Of a stretch of 54,191 nucleotides of DNA, positions 25,553-33,740 are shown piece by piece; positions within the stretch are counted from its first letter, which is position 1, and each line of letters begins with the position of its first letter. The notes beneath the pieces are model-generated. The model was not told where the DNA came from. It ran no database searches and was given only the letters and a program-made list of their open reading frames with translations. The DNA comes from JBBQNR01 sp038330145 (lineage in GTDB: Bacteria; Actinomycetota; Thermoleophilia; Solirubrobacterales; JBBDJG01). The stretch is taken from assembly GCA_038330145.1 (NCBI GenBank), contig JBBQNR010000012.1, positions 1 through 54,191 of the forward strand. The letters run 5' to 3'. A program made the position numbers and the translations under genes.

Positions 25553-26260
25553 ATGGGGACCGCGAGCGACCACGGTGGGGGTGGAACCGGAGGAGCCTGG
25601 ACCGGTTTCAAACGCGGGGTCTCGAACTACGCCAAGCGGGGAGGCTCGGAGAGAGCGGCCCGGGTCCTCAAGCGCTGGGTCGACACCCAAGGTGGTGCCG
25701 GCGGGGCATTCAGCAGTTCACGGGCAGCAATCGGATCGGCCCAGCGCGTCGCAAGTCTCTTGTCCGGAATCGCCAGTGCCGGCCTGGCCGATGCACTGCA
25801 GTCAGCCGGTCTCGGGCATCTCGTCGGTCGGAACCGGCTCGAGGTCCTCGCAGGGTTGCTCGATGCCATAGCCGGTGACGGTTCCGATCTAGATCAGCAG
25901 GCGGTCCGTGCCGCTGTGTGTGATCTCTACGACGAATTGTTCGCCGGCGAGACCTTCGAAGAACTCGAAGAAGTACAACTCGATTCCGAAGGCGTCGTCA
26001 GGGCCGTCGAACAGTTTCTGGCCGCCTACATCTACAGGAGGCTGCTCCCCTGGATCGACATCAAACTGCGTGACCTAGACGCCGAGGTCGCACGCGCGAG
26101 AGAGCGGGAGCTTCGCGACTACATCCGCAGCCTCGTCCGCCTCCGGCTGGAGGGCAACAAGGCGCTCGACCTCGACTGGGAGGGCAAGACAGGTCACGAC
26201 CTCATCGAGGGGGTGGTCGAGGCCACCTTCGAGCAGATCGAGGACCTGGAGGACACATGA
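25553..26260 (+). CDS. qatB: QatB of the Qat anti-phage system
   Basis: A 235-residue protein with a Gly-rich start (DHGGGGTGGAWTGFKRGV) followed by a mostly helical body, including VVRAVEQFLAAYIYRRLLPWID and a charged helix DLDAEVARARERELRDYIRS. I would not recognise it alone; the identity rests on its place between the KAP ATPase and the QueC-like gene, and on the small-sized QatB type with a glycine-rich N-terminus and an 'S/GxxRYxxxR'-free helical core. Molecular function is unknown. It starts 2 bases after qatA and its stop overlaps qatC by ATGA, so the genes are translationally coupled. Confidence 0.82.
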   Translation: MGTASDHGGGGTGGAWTGFKRGVSNYAKRGGSERAARVLKRWVDTQGGAGGAFSSSRAAIGSAQRVASLLSGIASAGLADALQSAGLGHLVGRNRLEVLAGLLDAIAGDGSDLDQQAVRAAVCDLYDELFAGETFEELEEVQLDSEGVVRAVEQFLAAYIYRRLLPWIDIKLRDLDAEVARARERELRDYIRSLVRLRLEGNKALDLDWEGKTGHDLIEGVVEATFEQIEDLEDT

Positions 26261-27585
26261 GCGTCGTCCAAGTCCGGACTCACAACGGGCAGGTGATCCC
26301 TCCTGCAACTGAGGTCGTTCTGGATGATTTTGGCAGGGAGAATGCTTCGACTATCCAGGTTGGTGGCAACCTCCTCCGCCGCCTCGACCCGTCGCCTGTC
26401 GCCGCCGACCTCCTGCGCCTTGGTGGTGCTGTGTATTGCACGGACAAGATCCTCCTTCGCTGCACGACCTCAGATCAGTGGACGCGGGAGATTGAACTCG
26501 AGGTTCCGGTTTCCGATCCAGACCTATGGTCGGGTACCTCGGCCGACCTCCGTCGTGCTCTCGACTTTCTCAGCGGCGATCATTGGCAGCTCAAATTCGT
26601 CGGCGATGATCGAGGCCAAGGCGAAGCGAACCAGCTCCCTGTCGATCATGACCGCGACGCCGTCTGCCTCTTCTCGGGCGGCCTCGACTCATTGGCGGGT
26701 GCAGTCGACGCCATCGCAGGCGGCAAGAAACTCCTCCTAGTCGGCCACTACGAGAGTGGTATCCCTCATCAAACGCAAAAGGTCCTGGCAAGCTCGCTCC
26801 GACGCCAATTCGGGGACTCCATGGCCGAGTTGCGCCAGCTCTACCTGCGACCGCATCCCCCGCACTCGGACCAGGCTCGTCCTCTTTCGGAGAAGCACGA
26901 GATCACCACGCGGGCCCGCTCACTGCTCTTCCTGGCAGCGGGACTAGCCGTGGCCTCTTCGCTCGGAGAGGATTGCCCCTTGCTGGTCCCCGAGAACGGC
27001 TTTATCGGAGTCAACGTGCCCTTGATCGGTTCCCGAGTCGGAAGCCTGAGCACTCGGACAACCCACCCTCATTTCATGGCCATGCTGGGCCGAGTTCTCG
27101 ATAGCTTGGGGATCACCAACCCGGTCGAGAATCCGTATCGGCTCAAGACCAAAGGTGAGGCACTCGAATCGTGCGCCGAGGGCTCCTTCTTGCGCAGCGT
27201 CGCCGACATGTCAGTCTCGTGCTCCCATCCCGAGTCGGTCCGCTGGCGCAAGAAAGACCAAGGTGATTGCGGGTACTGCTACCCGTGTCTGATCCGTCGG
27301 GCAGCGATGCATCGAATTGGCGAAGACCAAGCCGGAGACTATGCCTGGGACGCCCTCACCGATACCGACGTCATCGATCCCGAGTGGGAGAAGACAAGCG
27401 CCTCGATCCGCGCCCTCGCGGCAAATCTGCGTCGTGGCACCCAGCCTTCCGACATCCTCCGCAACGGTCCAATCCCCGCCGGCGAAATCCAAGACTTCCT
27501 TGGCGTCTACGAGCGCGGCCGGGCAGAGTTGAAGAGGTGGATCGAGGATGGAGGCGGCGCCGGGCTGCGGACCCTGATTACTTGA
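26257..27585 (+). CDS. qatC: QueC-like PP-loop protein, QatC of the Qat anti-phage system
   Basis: A 442-residue protein. The N-terminal ~135 residues are beta-rich. The PP-loop ATP pyrophosphatase motif is LFSGGLDSLAGA (about 139-150). A cysteine cluster near 322-345 (C in SVSCSHPE, then CGYCYPC) resembles the zinc site of QueC, which makes 7-cyano-7-deazaguanine. In Qat the protein is thought to be a relative adapted to defence, and no other queuosine genes are near. It has a clear GGAGG ribosome binding site, and its ATG overlaps the qatB stop. Confidence 0.9.
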   Translation: MSVVQVRTHNGQVIPPATEVVLDDFGRENASTIQVGGNLLRRLDPSPVAADLLRLGGAVYCTDKILLRCTTSDQWTREIELEVPVSDPDLWSGTSADLRRALDFLSGDHWQLKFVGDDRGQGEANQLPVDHDRDAVCLFSGGLDSLAGAVDAIAGGKKLLLVGHYESGIPHQTQKVLASSLRRQFGDSMAELRQLYLRPHPPHSDQARPLSEKHEITTRARSLLFLAAGLAVASSLGEDCPLLVPENGFIGVNVPLIGSRVGSLSTRTTHPHFMAMLGRVLDSLGITNPVENPYRLKTKGEALESCAEGSFLRSVADMSVSCSHPESVRWRKKDQGDCGYCYPCLIRRAAMHRIGEDQAGDYAWDALTDTDVIDPEWEKTSASIRALAANLRRGTQPSDILRNGPIPAGEIQDFLGVYERGRAELKRWIEDGGGAGLRTLIT

Positions 27586-27587
27586 TC

Positions 27588-28328
27588 ATGCGTCTAGTCG
27601 ATACCCACTGCCATATCGACCGCTATCCGGATCCAGGCCGTGTTTTGGACCTAGCTCGCAAAAACGGCGTCATCGTGATCGCAGTTACAGAGACGGCATC
27701 GAGCTACCAGCAGCTGGTCGTTGGCCTGGGCGAGCGAGACCAAGTGCGGATCGCGGTCGGGCTCCATCCCTTGCGCGCGGCCCAGCTCGGACCCTTGGAA
27801 ACGTCCCTCTTCGATCGTTTGATCGAGAAAACCGACTATGTCGGCGAGGTCGGCTTGGACGGATCTAGCGTTGGAAAGCCAACCCTCGGGGCCCAGATCG
27901 ACGTTCTCGAACGTGTTCTCAGCCACAGGTCGATCGGATCGAAGATCTTGACGGTTCACTCCCGTGGGGCCGAAAGGGAGACCGTCGAGCGACTAAAGCA
28001 AGCTCGCGCTTCGGCGATTCTCCATTGGTATTCGGGACCACTGGGAGTCATGGAGGAAGCTTTGCAGGGCGGCTTCTACTTCTCGATCAACCTGGCCATG
28101 CTCAGATCCAAGAAAGGACGGAGGATCTTGGAAGGCCTGCCCGCCGACCGGGTCTTGACCGAGTCAGATGGCCCCTATGCCCGAGTGGGGTCGCGCCCTG
28201 GCGATCCGAGCGACATGAGTCGCGTGGTCGAGGGGCTCGCCGAGCTATGGGACGAGGACCGTCAAGCGGTAAGTAAGCGCGTCTTCGACAACATGGCTTC
28301 GCTTTATCGGAAAGCTCTTGGCAGCTAG
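27588..28328 (+). CDS. qatD: TatD-like metal-dependent hydrolase, QatD of the Qat anti-phage system
   Basis: A 246-residue TIM-barrel hydrolase. The metal motif DTHCHID is at residues 5-11; GEVGLDG holds the bridging glutamate; VHSRGA and LHWYSG hold histidines; TESDGPY near the C-terminus is the catalytic aspartate motif of TatD nucleases. It starts 2 bases after qatC. As last gene of qatABCD it is probably a DNase acting on invading or replicating phage DNA, which is inference from the family. Confidence 0.92.
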   Translation: MRLVDTHCHIDRYPDPGRVLDLARKNGVIVIAVTETASSYQQLVVGLGERDQVRIAVGLHPLRAAQLGPLETSLFDRLIEKTDYVGEVGLDGSSVGKPTLGAQIDVLERVLSHRSIGSKILTVHSRGAERETVERLKQARASAILHWYSGPLGVMEEALQGGFYFSINLAMLRSKKGRRILEGLPADRVLTESDGPYARVGSRPGDPSDMSRVVEGLAELWDEDRQAVSKRVFDNMASLYRKALGS

Positions 28329-28400
28329 GTGTTTTTATGGAGCCCGGGTTCAATCCGCACGGCTCGCGAACCGCGTTCCCGTCGCTGATCGATTGACGGA

Positions 28401-29315
28401 ATGGCAGCGCGAACTATCGTGCGATCGTGCAGAAGGTTGTCTACTGTGCTGACGTTGGTGCACTTGATGGGCCCCGACCACAACATCGTCACTGCCAACG
28501 AGCTGGCTCGGGCGCTCGGGGTTACGGGACTGCAGTTCCGCAACTGGCTACGTGACAGGAAGGCAGCAGGGCATCCGCTGCTCGCCGGTCACATCAAGCA
28601 TCAGCGCTATGGATTCTCCGATGAGGAAGCTCACCAATTGCTTACCGAGTATCGCGCTTCGCACACGCGTGGCAGCAGGAGTCGCACAACTCCTGCGCCT
28701 CCGTACCTCTCGTCTTCGCGGAGCGATCGCGCCGACGCCGACACAAAGGTCCCGCCTCTCTCAGAGGATCCCGGCCACAGGGTCGAGACCAAGTGGATGG
28801 GTAAGTCAGTTGTCACGCTCGAAGACCTCCTTAGACCTGGCTTGCTCGCAGTCGTCGTTGGAATTAACCCAGCCCCTCTCAGCGTCGCAGCTGGCCATTA
28901 TTGGCAGGGAAACACCGGTCGGACACTGTGGCGCCGCCTTAGGTTTCTCGGATTGATGCCCGAGTGCTTCGAAGGCTACGAAGATGATGCGGCGTTCGAA
29001 GCGGGTGTGGGCTTTACAGATGTCGTGAAGCGGCCGACCGCAAGCGCTGATCAGCTAAGCAGCGATGAGCTGAAGCACGGTCTCGCAGATCTAGAAGACA
29101 AGCTGACAAAGGCCGGAGTACCTGTGATCATTTTTGCCTTCAAGGGAGCCGCGACTGCACTATTTGGCGACTTCGAGGGCAACGGCTTCATCCCCGATCT
29201 TCGCGTCGAGAGATCGGACGTATTCGTGATGCCGGGGCCTTACGAGAAGAACGAAAGAGCGCAAGCGACGCTCGACACCCTGCGCCATCGCGTCGTAGAG
29301 CTTCGCTTTAAGTAG
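28401..29315 (+). CDS. HTH domain fused to a Mug/TDG-type DNA glycosylase
   Basis: A 304-residue two-domain protein. Residues about 25-85 (NIVTANELARALGVTGLQFR then HIKHQRYGFSDEEAHQLLTE) look like a DNA-binding helix-turn-helix of the kind often fused to other domains in Actinobacteria. A variable linker follows. Residues about 135-300 resemble the Mug family: VVGINPAP (about 153-160) is the family active-site motif, HYWQGNTGRTLWRRLRFLGL the following helix, and VMPGPYEKNERAQ the second loop. Mug/TDG excises U or T opposite G. ATG 28467 is an alternative start. First gene of a likely three-gene unit after qatD. Confidence 0.8.
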   Translation: MAARTIVRSCRRLSTVLTLVHLMGPDHNIVTANELARALGVTGLQFRNWLRDRKAAGHPLLAGHIKHQRYGFSDEEAHQLLTEYRASHTRGSRSRTTPAPPYLSSSRSDRADADTKVPPLSEDPGHRVETKWMGKSVVTLEDLLRPGLLAVVVGINPAPLSVAAGHYWQGNTGRTLWRRLRFLGLMPECFEGYEDDAAFEAGVGFTDVVKRPTASADQLSSDELKHGLADLEDKLTKAGVPVIIFAFKGAATALFGDFEGNGFIPDLRVERSDVFVMPGPYEKNERAQATLDTLRHRVVELRFK

Positions 29316-29333
29316 GTTGCCGATCATTGGACT

Positions 29334-30560
29334 GTGCTCCTGGTCGTCGCATGGCCCGATTGGTCGTTCAGGGAAGCTAGATTTCGTTCTGTGGATGCAC
29401 CCCCCTCCGCGGCACAGGCCCCTAAGAAGCTCTCCCTCCTGCGTGGGTTACGCAGGGTCGGGGACGAAGCTCAGCTCAGCCGTGTCGTCGCTGAGGTAGC
29501 CGGCGTGGACCCGGCGTTCGCGGGAGCCTTTGCGTCTGTCCTTGTCGGAGCTGCGCGGCGAGACGCGCACGGTGCGAACGTCGAGAAGATGCAGATACAA
29601 CCGGTGCCGACCACGCTTCGGTGCACTCGAGAGTCGAGCCTGTACGACCTCGATCAAGATCGCGGGTTGGGTCGCGTAGATTTGCGCTTTGAGGAAGAGA
29701 ACTTCACCCTATTCGTCGAGAACAAGCTTGGTGCTGGGTACGGCCACGACCAGGTCAAGCGGTACCTCCGGGCTCTAGAACTCCTGCCTTCTCACGTGCC
29801 GCGTCGCGGACTCATCGCTATAACGCGAGATGTACCTGGCTACGGCGAGCCCGATCCCGACAAGAACCCGACCTGGCTAGGCTCCGTTCGCTGGGCAAGG
29901 ATTCTCGAAGATCTCCGTGAGCTACAACCGCAAGATTCCCAAGTCGCCCAACAATGGATGCTACTTCTGGACCTCCTCGACGAACAGGGAGACCTTGGAA
30001 TGACCCGTGTTGACGACCAGCTCCTTCGCTCTTGGGGAAGTTTCCTCAATGGTCGCGATCTCGTCCAGCGGCTCCTTGCCGAGATTCAGGGGCGGACCGG
30101 CGCGCTCATCGAGCAAGCCCTGACCACGCGGTATCCGGACCGCACGATAGAGGTACTTGTCGCGCCCTACAGGCGTGGCAAGCACGATCAGGTCTCGGTA
30201 GTCAAGGGAGGACAATCGGTGTGGTTCGGCTTTCGTGTACCGGCCGCGAAAAGCAGCGCGACGATGGTTGTGCAGTTCACCAACCAGTTCGAGGATGTGC
30301 ATTTCATCGTCGAAGCGCGACCGGAGGCGCCCGAGGAGGTTCTGCTCTCGAAAAGGTTTGAGGAGGCCTGTACGAGTCTCGACGCCGCTGGTCTGTCAGT
30401 GCATCCACGGCGCCGCTACATGGCCCGTGTTTACGGCCCGCAGGACTATCTGGGAGAAAAGTGGCCCGATCTTCCCGAACGACTGCTGGACCTCATTGAG
30501 CGGGACGTGGGCATCCTTATCGGAAGTGGACTTTTCGACGCTGAGATCAATGGGCTGTAG
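29334..30560 (+). CDS. PD-(D/E)XK nuclease superfamily-like protein
   Basis: About 408 residues from GTG 29334; GTG 29391 is an alternative start and neither has a clear ribosome site. The core RVDLRFEEENFTLFVENK followed by LGAGYGHDQVKRYLRAL shows the spacing of a PD-(D/E)XK active site (D near residue 117, E-x-K near 128-130) plus the typical downstream helix with a QxxxY-like motif. The C-terminal half (from about 230) is alpha/beta with FGFRVPAAKSSATMVVQFTN and is not recognised. It begins 18 bases after the glycosylase stop and 40 bases before the next gene, so an operon is likely. Confidence 0.72.
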   Translation: MLLVVAWPDWSFREARFRSVDAPPSAAQAPKKLSLLRGLRRVGDEAQLSRVVAEVAGVDPAFAGAFASVLVGAARRDAHGANVEKMQIQPVPTTLRCTRESSLYDLDQDRGLGRVDLRFEEENFTLFVENKLGAGYGHDQVKRYLRALELLPSHVPRRGLIAITRDVPGYGEPDPDKNPTWLGSVRWARILEDLRELQPQDSQVAQQWMLLLDLLDEQGDLGMTRVDDQLLRSWGSFLNGRDLVQRLLAEIQGRTGALIEQALTTRYPDRTIEVLVAPYRRGKHDQVSVVKGGQSVWFGFRVPAAKSSATMVVQFTNQFEDVHFIVEARPEAPEEVLLSKRFEEACTSLDAAGLSVHPRRRYMARVYGPQDYLGEKWPDLPERLLDLIERDVGILIGSGLFDAEINGL

Positions 30561-30576
30561 ATACACGGAGGTGTCG

Positions 30577-30603
30577 ATGCGGCTGTCGGCTTCTCGACCA
30601 TGA
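30577..30603 (+). CDS. Possible 8-codon leader peptide (MRLSASRP)
   Basis: The only good ribosome binding site upstream of the next gene (CGGAGGTG at 30566-30573) serves ATG 30577. That frame reads MRLSASRP and stops at TGA 30601-30603, which overlaps the ATG (30600) of the long gene. This is the geometry of translational coupling through a mini-ORF. It is too short for coding evidence. Confidence 0.4.
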   Translation: MRLSASRP

Positions 30604-32198
30604 AGACGTGCTCTCGTTGCGGCGCTTCGCTGAAGTTCTCCCGTCGTTTCATCATGCTGGACACTTGCAAGGAATGTGAACACATCCTCCACGAGGAGGA
30701 ACTGAAGGAAATCGCGCTCCTAGAGGCACGTCGGCAGACCCAGGCGGACGGATATCGAGACGCCCTGCAACCTCTCTACGACGGGCCTTTAGCGGCGCTT
30801 GAGGCGCTTCCAGAGCTTCGCAAGGTGCAACCAGGTCACGACCTCCGCCCTAAAGATGTCGCCGATATCGAACTCGGGGCACTCCACGCGCTGGCGAGAC
30901 AACTAGTGGAGGACGATCGCCTGTCGTGGTGGGAGGAGACAATTCTGACGCAGGCTGGCACGGTCCTCGGAGGCCTGACCACCAGCGGCTGGGCTCCACC
31001 CTTTTCCGACCTGGCGATCACATGCGCGGTTGGAGCAGCAAACGATGGTCGTCTTTTGAGCAAGCCAATGCCAAGAGAGGTCCCCGGGAAAGAGGGGGAG
31101 ATCCTGCACATACAGGAAAATGCCGTGAGACTCGACGAAGTTCGCGTCAAGGAGCTGGTGCTCGACCAACATGCGCTCAGCTTCGAGTTTCGAGATGGTG
31201 TCGCCTATCAGCGTGGGCGACTGACCGGAACGGAAACGGAGACCACTAGAGGTATCCAGGAGACCGATCGGGGGCAGCTGCTCGTGACCTCTCAGAGAAT
31301 TGTCTTCGTGGGCCTACAGGCATCTGAGGAGATCGCTCTTTCGAAGCTGATCGGAGTTCAGATCTATGACGATGCGGTTCAGTTTCGGATCTCGGGTCGG
31401 AAGCGGTACCCGACCTTCCGACTCGATCGTGGGTCACGAGACAAGGTCGTCGCTGTAGTCAACGCAGCGACCCAGGTCGCAAACGGCACAGCGCTCGAGA
31501 AGGGGGCGGACATACCTACCATCCCGCAAGCCAGCCAGGAATGTGAAGCGCTTCTTGAGCGCGGGGCTAGGGCTGGCTGCACGGAGCAATGGGTCAGAGG
31601 CTGGAGGCTCCTCTTTCATGTTGGTTTCGTGGACATGGCGGATCTCGAACGGAACATCGAAGCAATGGAGGCCCAGAGCCACAGGCCTGCTGATGCGGCA
31701 GTAGTCGCTGAGCCGCGGTCCTCTGGTCAGCTTGAGTGGCTCGAACTCGATCCGAAGATGGGCGAACCCATTGGCCACGCAAGCGGCGACAACTACGAGA
31801 TCGAGATTACGGACATCGCGCTACTCGCGTCAGACTCCGTGCCGCCTGACGTGAAGCCACTGGGCGAGTTCGCCTTCGCGCAACTAAGGATCAGAAACAA
31901 GAGCAAGGCGCCCGTGCAGTTTTACGGGACAGATGTTCTTCTCCGTGATCAAGACGGCACGGTGTATGAAGCTTGGTCAGGCGGCGCCGAGCCCATGGCG
32001 CTTGGGAGGCATTGTCGCCACTTGTTTCTTGCTGAGCGGCTTCAGCCAAAGCTTTGGCACGAAGGGGTAGTCGTGTTCGACCTTCCTCCTGACGTTGCTC
32101 TGACGTCGGTTCAAGTCCCTCGGAGCATTCCAAGTGCGGCCAATGGCGAGGTGATCGGCATTGACCTACCGAAAGAAACACCAGGGCGAATTGGCTAG
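30600..32198 (+). CDS. Zinc-ribbon protein with PH-like core and DUF4352-like C-terminus
   Basis: A 532-residue protein of unknown function. The first 30 residues form a zinc ribbon with cysteines at 4, 7, 23 and 26 (CSRC ... CKEC). Residues about 30-130 are helical. Around 170-300 lies RGQLLVTSQRIVFVGLQA followed by strands, which matches the bacterial PH-like domain pattern. The last ~140 residues (EIEITDIALLAS, FAFAQLRIRNKSKAPVQFYG) look like the immunoglobulin-like DUF4352 family, usually extracytoplasmic, but no signal peptide or membrane segment is seen. It closes the glycosylase-nuclease unit. Confidence 0.65.
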   Translation: MKTCSRCGASLKFSRRFIMLDTCKECEHILHEEELKEIALLEARRQTQADGYRDALQPLYDGPLAALEALPELRKVQPGHDLRPKDVADIELGALHALARQLVEDDRLSWWEETILTQAGTVLGGLTTSGWAPPFSDLAITCAVGAANDGRLLSKPMPREVPGKEGEILHIQENAVRLDEVRVKELVLDQHALSFEFRDGVAYQRGRLTGTETETTRGIQETDRGQLLVTSQRIVFVGLQASEEIALSKLIGVQIYDDAVQFRISGRKRYPTFRLDRGSRDKVVAVVNAATQVANGTALEKGADIPTIPQASQECEALLERGARAGCTEQWVRGWRLLFHVGFVDMADLERNIEAMEAQSHRPADAAVVAEPRSSGQLEWLELDPKMGEPIGHASGDNYEIEITDIALLASDSVPPDVKPLGEFAFAQLRIRNKSKAPVQFYGTDVLLRDQDGTVYEAWSGGAEPMALGRHCRHLFLAERLQPKLWHEGVVVFDLPPDVALTSVQVPRSIPSAANGEVIGIDLPKETPGRIG

Positions 32199-32222
32199 GG
32201 CTCAATCCAGGGCGATGAGCCT

Positions 32223-32570
32223 CTAAGGTGACTGGGGCGGCCAGGATGTGGCCTTGGCTACCGTCTTGTCGCTGACTCCCAGAAGCCGAGCGATCGCCTT
32301 GTCGCTCAGCCCAAGCTCCCGAAGGTGCTCGGCTTTCGGTGCGATCTGCTGATAGATGGGCGCCGGAGCCGGCTCAACCAGGGTTGCCTCTAGGTCGACT
32401 CGCGCAGCGGTTCGAATTCTTTGCGTCCGGGTCCACTTCCAGGGCATTAAAAAGCGAAAAAGCGGCTCAATCTTGTAGAGGAACGATTGGCCCGTCGCGC
32501 TCGAGCCAGGGAGCCTAGGCGTCCATCGCGGTCTCAAGGTCGGACTCATCGCGATGCCCATAGATGCCAA
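32223..32570 (-). pseudogene. Integrase-associated HTH fragment
   Basis: The reverse-strand frame ends in IYQQIAPKAEHLRELGLSDK followed by AIARLLGVSDKTVAKA, a helix-turn-helix often found in recombinase-linked proteins of Actinobacteria. The rest of the frame is low-quality sequence without recognisable fold. It is probably a remnant next to the broken tyrosine integrase, but a real short gene cannot be excluded. Confidence 0.45.
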
Positions 32571-32983
32571 GCGTAGTGTTCAGGTCCGCGTGACCGAGCG
32601 CGTGGGACGCGGCGTCGATCCCCGCCACTCGGCGCAGCTCGGTCGCGAAGGTTGCCGGGCGCGATGCATGTTGAGTCCGCTCGTTACTCCGGGCCTACGA
32701 GCCCCGCGGCCTGCGCCTGGCGATACCACCACCGATGAATGGACTGCGGGCTCGGCTTTGTCTTGGGGAAAGCCCGCCTCGTCAGAAGAAATTGCCCCTC
32801 CAGTCCCCTGCCAGTCGGGACTTGACGGATCGGGTAGAGCAGGTAGTCGTCCCGCTCCGGAAGCCGCCCGACGTGCGGAAGTTCGGTCGAAAGCAAGGAC
32901 CGCAGCTCCGCGAGGATCGGGCCGCGCAGAGGTAGCACCACCGACCCCGACGCGCGGCGGATGAAGTTCGGCCGCAATTTCAT
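32515..32983 (-). pseudogene. Tyrosine recombinase (phage-type integrase), C-terminal remnant with frameshift
   Basis: Reverse-strand remains of an integrase catalytic domain in at least two frames. From 32983 down to 32684 one frame reads through PLRGPILAELRSLLS and SIHRWWYRQAQAAGLVGPE to a stop. The other frame then carries the end of the domain: FATELRRVAGIDAASHALGH, then ADLNTTLGIYGHRDE with the catalytic tyrosine, and a stop at 32515-32517. The switch point is near 32660-32690. The N-terminus is missing or unreadable. This points to an older integration event at the right side of the island. Confidence 0.75.
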
Positions 32984-33360
32984 CCCCGCCTACAACGCCC
33001 AGACGGTGGTCCCCGAGGAGCAAATCGTGGTCGCCGCCGGCTATTGGTCAAACGGTCATATCGATGCACTGAGAGAACGAGGCATGACACCGATCGTCGC
33101 TCCCGACACGACTCGCAACCGACCACGAAAGAAACGGCGCGGCGGGCCCTATGAGTTCATGCGAAGAGCGACGGCCACCGAGAAGGTGACGATCTTTACT
33201 CGCGCAGACAGTGCACGGTCGAGCCGGTCTTCGCCAGATCAAGTCGAACCGGCGGATGGAGCGCTTCAAACGACGAGGCCAGGCGGCCGCGCGCTCGGAA
33301 TGGAGCCTGATTGCCGCCATTCACAACCTCCTGAAGCTCCACCGCCACTCCTGGGGCGAT
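32961..33360 (+). pseudogene. IS1182-like transposase remnant, multiple frameshifts
   Basis: One frame gives FIPAYNAQTVVPEEQIVVAA and a basic stretch RNRPRKKRRGGPYEFMRR. A second gives TVEPVF and a third QIKSNRRMERFKRRGQAAAR then SEWSLIAAIHNLLKLHRH. Together these are the end of a DDE transposase of the IS1182 type, whose C-terminus normally reads VEPVFGQIK. The last switch falls near 33232 and looks like a one-base deletion. No terminal inverted repeats were identified. Confidence 0.72.
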
Positions 33361-33740
33361 CGCAACAGCCCGATCGGGGGTCTTCGGACCCCTCTCTTAT
33401 TGCAGTCGGCGCCGTTCGCATCCCCGGCGGGCTCGACGCGGCCGTTTGTGCAACACCCCCACGCGAAAGCGGGAGTGGCTCGATCACACCGTGAAACCGA
33501 TCCTCTCTTCATGGGCGAGCGGACCCTACGACGCTACTTCGGTCGCCACGGACAGATGTTGCGAGTTTGCAGTCGTAGCGAGGGCCGCTGCTGCCGATAG
33601 GTCAGGTGACGGCCGCTTACCTGCCCACCTCAGCCCGTCGGGCTGCCCAGGCCGGCACTGGGCTTCCGCCCCCCAGCCATCGAGCGCAATTCGAGGACCG
33701 GCACCCCCGGGACTACGGGTCACGAAAAGGCAGGTCACAT

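Larger units (their letters stand above)
18310..33600. mobile_element. Genomic (defence) island integrated at the 3' end of ssrA
   Basis: The left boundary is the tmRNA 3' end, with a serine recombinase facing it. Cargo: MerR-like regulator, methyltransferase with putative restriction enzyme and Vsr, qatABCD, and the glycosylase operon. The right part carries integrase and transposase debris, and after ~33.6 kb gene content returns to chromosomal type. By eye the 28-32 kb genes use more A/T-ending codons than the flanks. No second copy of the tmRNA 3' end was found in the window, so the right boundary is approximate. Confidence 0.75.

Noticed and set aside
28344..28360. T-arm-like CGGGTTCAATCCG after qatD, considered as a second copy of the tmRNA end (attR) or a tRNA fragment
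   Set aside because: Only a loose match to the tmRNA T-arm; the 5-bp stem does not form and no acceptor strand follows.
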